From NCBI RefSeq assembly GCF_016583985.1, contig NZ_NRSD01000015.1, positions 51,845 to 115,844 of the forward strand: DNA of 64,000 nt, read 5' to 3'. Origin of the DNA: Thiocapsa imhoffii (GTDB lineage: Bacteria; Pseudomonadota; Gammaproteobacteria; Chromatiales; Chromatiaceae). This document shows positions 57,739-64,000 of the stretch, one piece after another. The stretch's first letter is position 1, and every line of letters starts with the position of its first letter. The notes under the pieces are model-generated. The model was not told where the DNA came from and ran no database searches. It was given only the letters and a program-made list of their open reading frames with translations. The position numbers and the translations under genes were made by a program.

Positions 57739-58836
57739 ATGAAGATCGGAATTCCCTTGGAGACGGCTGCGGGCGAGACCCGGGTCGCGTCCATTCCGGA
57801 TGTCGTGAAAAAGTTCGTCGGCAAAGGCTTTGAGGTCCACGTCGAGTCCGGCGCTGGTGTGCGGGCCGGTTATCCTGACGCCGACTACGAGGCTGCCGGG
57901 GCACGGCTTACGGATCGCGCTGGCGCATTCGACGTCGATCTGCTGCTGAAGGTCCGCCGACCCGATGACGCCGATGTTGGGTCATTACGTCCCGGCAGCC
58001 TCTACGTTGGGTTGCTCGAGAGCTGTGGTGATGATCCCGTGCTCGCCGCGATGCTGGCGAAACAGGTGCGCGTGCTCGGCATGGAGCGCATGCCCCGCAC
58101 CTCACGGGCCCAGTCGATGGATGCGCTCTCCTCGCAGAGCAACATCGCCGGCTACCGCGCGACTTTGGAGGCCGCGGCGCGCTATGGCCGGTTCCTGCCG
58201 ATGATGATGACCTCCGCGGGATCGGCCAAGCCGGCGCGACTCGTCGTGCTTGGGGCGGGTGTTGCCGGTCTGCAGGCGATCGCCACGGCCCGGCGTCTGG
58301 GCGCCGACGTTCATGCCTACGACGTACGCCCGGAGACACACGAACAGATCCGCTCGCTCGGCGCCAAGCCGATCGAGCTTGATCTCGGCGAGAGTGGCGC
58401 GGGGGAAGGCGGCTACGCCAAGGAACTCTCGGACGAGGCTAAGGCGAAGCAACAAGCGGCCCTCGCGGATCAACTTGCCAAGGCCCATGTGATCATCACC
58501 ACGGCCTTGATCCCCTGTCGTCCGGCGCCTGTGTTGGTGACCGAGGAGGTCGTCAAACGGATGCGTCCGGGTTCGGTCATCGTGGATCTTGCCGCGGCCA
58601 ATGGTGGCAACTGTCCACTGACCGTCGCCGGTGAGATCGTCGAGCGGCATGGAGTCACCATTGTTGGTCTCACCAACTTTCCGGCATTGCTGCCGGCCGA
58701 TGCCAGCGCCTTCTATGCCCGCAACCTCGCCAACCTGATCGATATCATGTTCACATCGGGTGCGTCCGGCCCGGAACTGAAGGATCTGGCGGAGGACGAC
58801 ATCACGGCGGCGATGTTGGTTGAACCCGCCTCCTGA
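57739..58836 (+). CDS. pntAA: NAD(P) transhydrogenase subunit alpha part 1 (PntAA)
   Basis: Cytoplasmic NAD(H)-binding subunit of the proton-translocating transhydrogenase, which uses the proton gradient to reduce NADP with NADH. The 365-residue protein begins KIGIPLETAAGETRVA and has the Rossmann segment ARLVVLGAGVAGLQAIATAR, VHAYDVRPETHEQIRSLGA, the mobile loop region, and ELDLGESGAGEGGYAKELS. It lacks membrane helices, which are encoded separately. ATG 57739 was chosen from the family N-terminus; an upstream ATG at 57700 would add 13 residues. pntAB follows after an unusually long 273-base gap that starts with a strong hairpin. Confidence 0.95.
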   Translation: MKIGIPLETAAGETRVASIPDVVKKFVGKGFEVHVESGAGVRAGYPDADYEAAGARLTDRAGAFDVDLLLKVRRPDDADVGSLRPGSLYVGLLESCGDDPVLAAMLAKQVRVLGMERMPRTSRAQSMDALSSQSNIAGYRATLEAAARYGRFLPMMMTSAGSAKPARLVVLGAGVAGLQAIATARRLGADVHAYDVRPETHEQIRSLGAKPIELDLGESGAGEGGYAKELSDEAKAKQQAALADQLAKAHVIITTALIPCRPAPVLVTEEVVKRMRPGSVIVDLAAANGGNCPLTVAGEIVERHGVTIVGLTNFPALLPADASAFYARNLANLIDIMFTSGASGPELKDLAEDDITAAMLVEPAS

Positions 58837-58846
58837 TCCGTTCTGG

Positions 58847-58866
58847 TCGTGGGGTGGCCCCCACGA
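58847..58866 (+). terminator. strong hairpin directly after pntAA
   Basis: TCGTGGGG (58847-58854) pairs perfectly with CCCCACGA (58859-58866) around a four-base loop, eleven bases after the pntAA stop. No T-run follows. It may protect the 3' end after processing, or attenuate transcription into pntAB. Confidence 0.5.
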
Positions 58867-59109
58867 TCGCGGCGCCGGTGATCGGGTCTGCTGTCCACCC
58901 TGCATCCGCATGGGGACATCGAGCAGCGGGGCGTGTTTTCCGCTGTTCGAGATCTGGCGAACGGTCATCAGGTCCGCGCATCGGCTCAGGCCGCCCCGGT
59001 TCCGTCGAGCCGGTTCAGTGAAACGGGTTGGGATTCAACGATTGACCGAGCCGCGCGATCCAATCCTCGAGAACTGATTCGAGACAACCGCATAACTGGA
59101 GTCACACCC

Positions 59110-59406
59110 ATGCCCGAGGTCCTCGATCCCTCGCTCATTGCATTATATGTCTTTGTCCTTGCCTGCTTCATCGGCTACTGGGTGGTCTGGGGCGTCACGC
59201 CCTCGCTGCATACGCCACTGGTCGCGCTGACCAACGCCATCTCAGGCATCGTGCTGGTCGGCGCCCTGCTGGTCGCGGGCGATCCGCAGGCCGGTGGCTT
59301 CACACGGTTCATCGGTTTCATCGCGGTGTTCCTGGCGTCAATCAACGTCTTCGGCGGATTCTTGGTGACACATCGCATGCTGTCGATGTTCAAGAAGAAG
59401 AAATAA
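59110..59406 (+). CDS. pntAB: NAD(P) transhydrogenase subunit alpha part 2 (PntAB)
   Basis: Small membrane subunit of the three-subunit transhydrogenase, contributing three or four helices to the proton channel. The 98-residue protein has hydrophobic segments at about 9-29 ([19 protein letters not shown]), 37-57 and 65-87, with the family phrases [19 protein letters not shown] and [17 protein letters not shown] and a KKKK end. ATG 59110 has GGAG eight bases upstream. pntB begins 12 bases after its stop. Separate pntAA and pntAB genes are the alphaproteobacterial and phototroph pattern, unlike the fused E. coli pntA. Confidence 0.95.
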   Translation: MPEVLDPSLIALYVFVLACFIGYWVVWGVTPSLHTPLVALTNAISGIVLVGALLVAGDPQAGGFTRFIGFIAVFLASINVFGGFLVTHRMLSMFKKKK

Positions 59407-59418
59407 GGAACGGCATCC

Positions 59419-60819
59419 ATGACGCTCTCAGTCAATCTCCAGGCGGTGGCTTATCTGGTCTCCGCCGTGCTCTTCATTTTGGCGCTCAAGGGCCTGACAC
59501 ATCCCGCGACGGCACGGCGAGGCAACCTCTACGGCATGCTCGGCATGCTGATCGCCATCGCCGCGACCCTGCTCGGTAACCAGGTCCAGGCCTATGGCTT
59601 GATCACGTTTGGCATCGTCGGCGGTGCCATCATCGGCGTCATCGTGGCGCTGCGCATCCAGATGACGGCCATGCCGCAGTTGGTCGCGGCCTTGCACAGC
59701 TTCGTCGGCATGGCCGCCGTCTTGGTGGCGATCGGGACCTTCCTGACCAGGCGCGGTGCCGGTGAGTTGGACGCGCTGCTGATGGGCGAGATCTCGGCCG
59801 GCGTGGTGATCGGCGCCATCACCTTCACCGGCTCCGTGATCGCCTTCGGTAAGCTGCAGGGGCTCCTGAGTGGGAGTCCAGTCAAGTACCGGGGCCAGCA
59901 TCTGCTCAACGCGGTCATGGGCATCGTGACCATCGCCCTCGCGGTGCATTTTGCGATGACGGGCAGCATCTTCTCGCTCCTGCTCATGACCTTGCTCGCC
60001 TTCACCCTGGGCGTGACCCTGATCATTCCGATCGGTGGCGCGGACATGCCGGTGATCATCTCGATGCTGAACAGCTACTCGGGCTGGGCCGCGGCGGCGA
60101 CCGGTTTCACCCTGCACAACAATCTCTTGATCATCGTCGGTGCCCTGGTCGGCTGCTCGGGCGCGATCCTCTCCTACATCATGTGTAAGGCGATGAATCG
60201 CTCGATCCTCAACGTCGTCTTTGGCGGGTTTGGAACCGATACCAGTGGCGGCGACAGCGCCGGGGCCGTGGCGGCCGAGAAAGGCGTGAAGTCGGCGGCG
60301 ATCGAGGATGCTGTCTATTGGATGGAGGATGCCAATCGGGTCATCATCATCCCGGGCTATGGCATGGCGGTCGCCCAGGCCCAGCATTCCTTGAAGGAGA
60401 TGATGGAGTTACTCGAGGCGCGTGGGGTCGAGGTGCGATTCGGCATCCATCCGGTCGCCGGTCGGATGCCGGGTCATATGAACGTGCTGCTCGCCGAGGC
60501 GGATATCCCCTACGATCGCGTGCTCGAGATGGACGAGATCAACCCGGACTTCGCGAGTACGGATGTGGTGCTGGTGGTGGGCGCGAACGATGTCGTGAAT
60601 CCCGCCGCCAAGGAGGATAAGACCAGCCCCATCTACGGTATGCCGATCCTCGAGGCAGGTCGTGCGCGGCAGGTGTACTTCCTTAAGCGCTCCATGCGTC
60701 CCGGCTATTCGGGCGTCGACAATCTGCTGTTCTACCAAGAGAACACCTCGCTCGTCTTCGGCGATGCCAAGGACACCATCGAGGGGATGAACAGCGCCTT
60801 GAAGGGCGGCGGGCACTGA
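59419..60819 (+). CDS. pntB: NAD(P) transhydrogenase subunit beta (PntB)
   Basis: Membrane subunit carrying the NADP(H)-binding domain III. The 466-residue protein has about eight or nine membrane helices in residues 1-260, followed by the soluble domain with VIIIPGYGMAVAQAQHSLKE, GIHPVAGRMPGHMNVLLAEA and LVVGANDVVNPAA. All are hallmarks of PntB. ATG 59419 has AAGGAA upstream. It ends the pnt operon; tandem hairpins follow at 60828-60896. The enzyme would supply NADPH for biosynthesis and redox balance. Confidence 0.97.
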   Translation: MTLSVNLQAVAYLVSAVLFILALKGLTHPATARRGNLYGMLGMLIAIAATLLGNQVQAYGLITFGIVGGAIIGVIVALRIQMTAMPQLVAALHSFVGMAAVLVAIGTFLTRRGAGELDALLMGEISAGVVIGAITFTGSVIAFGKLQGLLSGSPVKYRGQHLLNAVMGIVTIALAVHFAMTGSIFSLLLMTLLAFTLGVTLIIPIGGADMPVIISMLNSYSGWAAAATGFTLHNNLLIIVGALVGCSGAILSYIMCKAMNRSILNVVFGGFGTDTSGGDSAGAVAAEKGVKSAAIEDAVYWMEDANRVIIIPGYGMAVAQAQHSLKEMMELLEARGVEVRFGIHPVAGRMPGHMNVLLAEADIPYDRVLEMDEINPDFASTDVVLVVGANDVVNPAAKEDKTSPIYGMPILEAGRARQVYFLKRSMRPGYSGVDNLLFYQENTSLVFGDAKDTIEGMNSALKGGGH

Positions 60820-60827
60820 GCCGAGCC

Positions 60828-60896
60828 CCCGCGCCGCTGCCGCGAAACCCGGTTCGGCAGCGGTGCGGGACGCTGCGGGTGATCGAGCCGATCACC
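60828..60896. terminator. tandem hairpins between convergent pntB and the META-domain gene
   Basis: First stem: 60828-60842 pairs with 60855-60869 (15 pairs, one G-T) around a 12-base loop. Second stem: GGTGATCG (60878-60885) pairs with CGATCACC (60889-60896) around AGC. Lying between two convergent genes, they probably stop or protect both transcripts. Neither strand has a good T-run. Confidence 0.6.
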
Positions 60897-60956
60897 TGAG
60901 CGTTCTGTGCGCCGTGGTTCGGCTGGCGGCGTCGGGGCGGCTCTTTGTGCGGGTCG

Positions 60957-62261
60957 CTAGTCGGCGCGGCGCGCGAGGATCGAGGGCGTTTCGTTGGCAT
61001 TGAGCAAGAGCAGCGCGCCGTTCGGATCCACGGCGAATCCACGCACACCGCTGAGCAGGTCGAGAAAGTGGCGCTCCTGATCCATCAAGGCCGGCGCACA
61101 CTCCTCGTTGGTCATGAGACGGGGCGCGAAGGTCAGGCTCTCGCCGGTCAACTCGAACGATCCGTCGTATTCATTGCAAGAGGCGCGACCGGAGACGCTC
61201 TGGTCGCTCCCGACCTCGAGGGTGATCCGTGCGCGATCGATGATCCCGCCCCCTGCGAGATCCTCCACCACCCATTCCCCACCACGCAGCAAGTCGGCAG
61301 GATCACCGCCACATCCGGCCAGGGCGCGTCCGTCGAACAGCACCTCGACGGTCAAGGGATGCGGCATGCCGCTCATGGTATCGACACAGGGCCGGTCGAA
61401 CAGACTGATGGTCAGTTGACCGTCCTCGATGAGATTGGCGTAGCGACGGCCACCCTCGATTAACTTAGGCTCGGGGAGCGCGACCTCGATCCAGGTTTCG
61501 CCCAGATCGGCGGTGAACTCAACGCGGGCGGCCTCGATCTTCAGGTTCCAGAAGGGCTCGTTGCCGCTCGCGCGCAAGATCGACTGATCGCGCTCGAGCG
61601 GGGTGCATTCAGGATAGGTTTGACCGCGCAACTCCAGCGTCCCGCGCTCACCCTTGTTCCAAAACGAGGTGTTCGGATCCCCAACCGCGACATAACGCGC
61701 CCCGGAGGCAGACACTGCCGCTCGCAGATCGAAGCCCTCATCGCCAACCTCCAGACGCATCCGATCCGCATCGAACCCTGCTCGAATCGGTTGATCACCA
61801 CAGAGAAAATCATAGTTGAGCACGATCGGCTCTTCTCGCAGCATCAAGATGGTGCCGAGGTCGACTTGGGCGCTCGTGGGATCGATCGTCAGCGGCTCGG
61901 TGACCCAATCGATCAGTCCGTTCACCAGAAAGGTTCCGCGAAAGGCATAACTGCCGGTTTCCTCGAGACGGTCACGCGCGACCTCCAGTGCGAAGGGAAT
62001 CGGCACCTGTCGTCCATCCAAGGCCAGCTGTTCCGTCGCCACCGGTTGGCCACCCGGCACGCTGCGATCGAGCAGTTCCAGGATGGCGAGGGTGTCCGGC
62101 AACAGGGCCACCCGAGCGAGATAGGTCAATTCACCCTGGATCATCAAGGGTGAGTTGAGATCGGCATCCTGTGCCGCGACGGTAGAGAGGGGTAGGGTCA
62201 TGAATCCCAGACTGACGGAGAGGCTCAATGCCAGACCGCGGGTGGCGGGGTTCAGGGTCAT
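60957..62261 (-). CDS. exported multi-domain protein: YbaY-like, COG3650-like and META domains
   Basis: A 434-residue periplasmic protein with a signal peptide (ending STVAAQ/D, about residue 31). Residues ~38-140 resemble the YbaY-like fold (QGELTYLARVALLPDTLAIL). The centre has FLCGDQPIRAGFDADRMRL and the NEPFWNLKIEAARVEFTADL ... LTISLFDRPCVDTMSGMPHP pattern of COG3650-type lipoproteins. The C-terminal ~110 residues form a META/HslJ domain (GRASCNEYDGSFELTGESL, APALMDQERHFLDLLSGV). Such combinations are seen in envelope stress proteins. ATG 62261 was chosen for the signal peptide; a TTG at 62288 is open upstream. It lies downstream of folP on the same strand (65-base gap). Confidence 0.8.
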   Translation of the reverse strand: MTLNPATRGLALSLSVSLGFMTLPLSTVAAQDADLNSPLMIQGELTYLARVALLPDTLAILELLDRSVPGGQPVATEQLALDGRQVPIPFALEVARDRLEETGSYAFRGTFLVNGLIDWVTEPLTIDPTSAQVDLGTILMLREEPIVLNYDFLCGDQPIRAGFDADRMRLEVGDEGFDLRAAVSASGARYVAVGDPNTSFWNKGERGTLELRGQTYPECTPLERDQSILRASGNEPFWNLKIEAARVEFTADLGETWIEVALPEPKLIEGGRRYANLIEDGQLTISLFDRPCVDTMSGMPHPLTVEVLFDGRALAGCGGDPADLLRGGEWVVEDLAGGGIIDRARITLEVGSDQSVSGRASCNEYDGSFELTGESLTFAPRLMTNEECAPALMDQERHFLDLLSGVRGFAVDPNGALLLLNANETPSILARRAD

Positions 62262-62326
62262 GATGAGAGGGCTCCATTCAAGGTTCAAAGATCAAGGTGA
62301 AGGATCAAAACGAATCGTATGAGAGA

Positions 62327-63184
62327 TTAGAGCGGAGTGGCCGCGGAGGTTCGGGCAGCCTGTTTGACGGCCCAAGCCACATCGGCGGCCTGTCGGTTGC
62401 CGAGCACATCGTGCACCCGGAAAACCCGTGCTCCAGCCAGGACACCGAGCGCGGTGGTCGCGCAGGTGGCCGGCATGAGATTGGTGAAGAGCGGCTCATC
62501 ACAGATCGCGCTGAGGAAGCGTTTACGGCTCGCGCCCAGTAGCAAGGGCGGCCCCAGATCGACCAAGGTCTCGAGCCGCGCGAGCAGGGCCAGATTGTGC
62601 TCATAGGTCTTGCCAAACCCCAATCCCGGGTCGATCAGGATGTGTGCGGCCTCAACGCCACAGGCGCAGGCGGCGGCGATGCGTTCCGCGAGAAAGGATC
62701 GGACCTCGGTGACCACATCCTGATAGCTGGGAGCCTCTTGCATGGAGCTCGGCATACCCTGACGGTGCATCAACACCAGCGGAACCGCTCGTTCGGCGGC
62801 GAGTGCGAACATGCGCGGGTCGTCGCGCCCGGCCGAGGTATCGTTGATCCAGTGCGCGCCGGCGTCGAGCGCGGCCTCGGCCACTTGCGACGAGGTGGTG
62901 TCGATGCTGAGACGCACGGCGCGCGGCAGCACCTCACGCAGTCGCTCGATGACCGGCAGGACACGGCGTTCCTGCTCCGCGGCCGGGACGGGGAGGGCAC
63001 CTGGACGGGTGGACTCACCGCCGATATCGATCAGATCGGCACCCTCGTCGATCATGTCGAGGGCATGTTGCACGGCCATGCCGGCCCGGGTGAAGCGTCC
63101 GCCATCGGAAAAGCTATCCGGGGTGACATTGAGGATCCCCATGATCAGGGGCGGGGCATCCCTTTCCAGAGTGCTGCTCAGCAT
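62327..63184 (-). CDS. folP: dihydropteroate synthase FolP
   Basis: FolP couples p-aminobenzoate to 6-hydroxymethyl-dihydropterin pyrophosphate in folate synthesis. The 285-residue TIM barrel has GILNVTPDSFSDGGRF, IDIGGESTRPGA, SIDTTSSQVAEAAL, INDTSAG, LMHRQGMPSSMQ, ILIDPGLGFGKTYEHNL and GASRKRFL, all standard, with HDV near the end. ATG 63184 has GGAG about eight bases upstream. The usual neighbours ftsH and glmM are absent; a META-domain gene follows. Although it is another pterin enzyme, there is no sign that it belongs with the cluster at 30877-36178. Confidence 0.96.
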   Translation of the reverse strand: MLSSTLERDAPPLIMGILNVTPDSFSDGGRFTRAGMAVQHALDMIDEGADLIDIGGESTRPGALPVPAAEQERRVLPVIERLREVLPRAVRLSIDTTSSQVAEAALDAGAHWINDTSAGRDDPRMFALAAERAVPLVLMHRQGMPSSMQEAPSYQDVVTEVRSFLAERIAAACACGVEAAHILIDPGLGFGKTYEHNLALLARLETLVDLGPPLLLGASRKRFLSAICDEPLFTNLMPATCATTALGVLAGARVFRVHDVLGNRQAADVAWAVKQAARTSAATPL

Positions 63185-63360
63185 CGGTGGCTCCGTTGGG
63201 TTCGCTGATTCGCTTTGACGTCCTCAGGGCGGCACAGGTATCGTCTGCCCGCATGGCGCGGCAAGGGTGTCCGCGTCGATCAGGGCTCGGTGCGATGGCG
63301 CGCCGGTCGAGGCGACTATCCTCGCGCAGCCGGGGCGTGTGGGCAAACGCAAAGGTCACC

Positions 63361-63720
63361 ATGATGGACATGATGCGGATTGGAACGATGGGTGCGGCAA
63401 TCGCGATCCTGGGGGTTGCGGTCGGTTGCACGACTGGCGGCTTATCGGGCACCCTGCCGGCGGTCACCAACCCATCGGAGGCGGCGAACATCACCCTCTA
63501 TCGCGATGGCACCCTCCCAGGCTGGTTCACCACCATCGTCGTTGATCTGAACGATCGGGAGATCTATCGCGTCGGCCGCAACGAAGCCTTCTCCTTCGCC
63601 GTCGACCCGGGTCAGTATCTCCTCGTCTACCGCATCGGTTTCAACGAATGTCGCAAGGTCGTCTGGGTTGAGCCCCGCGAAAATGTGCGCGTGCGGTTAT
63701 CGCCGATTTGTTCGGTGTGA
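63361..63720 (+). CDS. small probable lipoprotein
   Basis: A 119-residue protein with a short signal sequence and cysteine in ILGVAVGCTTGG at residue 23, a borderline lipobox. The mature part has one domain: NITLYRDGTLPGWFTTIVVD, REIYRVGRNEAFSFAVDPGQYLLVYRI, ECRKVVWVEPRENVRVRLSP. This looks like a small beta-sandwich of the DUF2846-like kind, with alternating strands and a PGxY turn; the match is tentative. ATG 63361 has AAAGGTCACC upstream. It is divergent from folP (176-base gap). Function unknown. Confidence 0.72.
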   Translation: MMDMMRIGTMGAAIAILGVAVGCTTGGLSGTLPAVTNPSEAANITLYRDGTLPGWFTTIVVDLNDREIYRVGRNEAFSFAVDPGQYLLVYRIGFNECRKVVWVEPRENVRVRLSPICSV

Positions 63721-63783
63721 TCGCAGGGATCGGGTGAGCTTGTCGGCCACCCTGCTCACTCTTCAAATGTGCCTCCAGCTGCG

Positions 63784-64000
63784 TTAATTTGGACTGCAGA
63801 CAGCCGCATTTCCACCGCCCTGATCAATCGGCCTGAATCCGCTGGGGCAATCGATTGATGTGTCTTCTCGTCTACAGTTCCCATTCCTATTTGGCAAAAG
63901 CGTACAGTTGTCAATTTTTTGCTGTTCTATTTGCTGTTCTGATGGTTGCGGTTGCGATGGCTCCGGCTCCACTGGCGGCGGTGGGGTCTCTGGGGGAGGA
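63784..64000 (-). CDS. C-terminal end of a proline-rich cysteine-containing protein (cut by window edge)
   Basis: The frame is open to the right edge, so only the last 71 codons are visible. It reads a Pro/Glu-rich linker (PPPETPPPPVEPEPSQPQPS), a Gln-rich piece and a cysteine-containing end (DNCTLLPNRNGNC, SIDCPSGFRPIDQGG, AAVCSPN). Four cysteines in 45 residues suggest a small disulfide-stabilised exported domain. The region 63870-63950 is more AT-rich than the rest of the window, which may mark acquired DNA. No function can be given. Confidence 0.6.
   Translation of the reverse strand, partial: PPPETPPPPVEPEPSQPQPSEQQIEQQKIDNCTLLPNRNGNCRREDTSIDCPSGFRPIDQGGGNAAVCSPN

Noticed and set aside
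58820..59077. An 85-codon frame filling the pntAA-pntAB gap
   Set aside because: It overlaps the end of pntAA, has no ribosome-binding site and a random-looking sequence rich in Arg/Pro/Cys.

Overview
The window comes from a GC-rich gammaproteobacterium, most likely a purple sulfur bacterium (Chromatiaceae or close kin). The best single clue is a cytochrome c' (21319-21780) that closely resembles, from memory, the Allochromatium vinosum protein. The housekeeping set also fits: a beta-lysylation type EF-P with EpmA and EpmB, UbiG, UbiD, HemC/HemD, a three-subunit transhydrogenase, CbbY-like and HupD/HypC-like proteins. No rRNA, convincing tRNA, CRISPR array, transposase, prophage or integration site was seen, so this looks like chromosomal backbone with lineage-specific insertions. 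The species is not known.

Layout. 1-2038: end of nadA and a membrane dynamin-like GTPase, both leftward. 2486-7667: RND efflux adaptor and pump; the pump carries an unusual extra helix and a lysine/threonine/alanine tail. 7771-11000: two secreted proteins of unknown role, an orphan ParA-like ATPase and a membrane protein with a methionine-rich coiled coil. 11041-13826: NT5C1-type 5'-nucleotidase, tail to tail with a degenerate GGDEF-EAL (FimX-like) protein. 13981-16703: EF-P locus (epmB, efp, epmA). 16759-19481: exported unknown protein, bioB and comF. 19573-25788: erythromycin-esterase-like protein, cytochrome c', HAD phosphatase, aminotransferase, zapE, ubiG. 25816-30861: class V aminotransferase containing a G11 tract, L,D-transpeptidase lipoprotein, and opgH.

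30877-36178 is the most interesting stretch. It holds an FkbM methyltransferase, a zinc-less MDR dehydrogenase, a QueD/PTPS-fold protein missing key catalytic residues, a GT4 glycosyltransferase and a second methyltransferase. The genes are tightly packed or overlapping, and a convergent RibD-type reductase follows. Together they look like a pathway for a modified pterin- or pyrimidine-like small molecule that I cannot name.

36414-40473: MltF-like lytic transglycosylase, Crp/Fnr regulator, hemD and hemC. 40650-48588: a 1718-residue hybrid histidine kinase, a lipoprotein, a ferredoxin-type flavin reductase divergent from an epimerase. 48801-54841: Rap1a-like exported protein, glycine-zipper lipoprotein, RRM protein, ubiD and prlC, CNP1-like protein. 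54930-57469: hydrogenase maturation protease, hypC, an unknown protein, ppsR. 57739-60819: pntAA, pntAB, pntB. 60957-64000: META-domain protein, folP, a small lipoprotein and the C-terminus of a proline-rich protein.

Start codons were chosen from ribosome-binding sites, overlaps and family N-termini; doubtful ones are stated. Family names come from recognition of sequence motifs, not from database searches.
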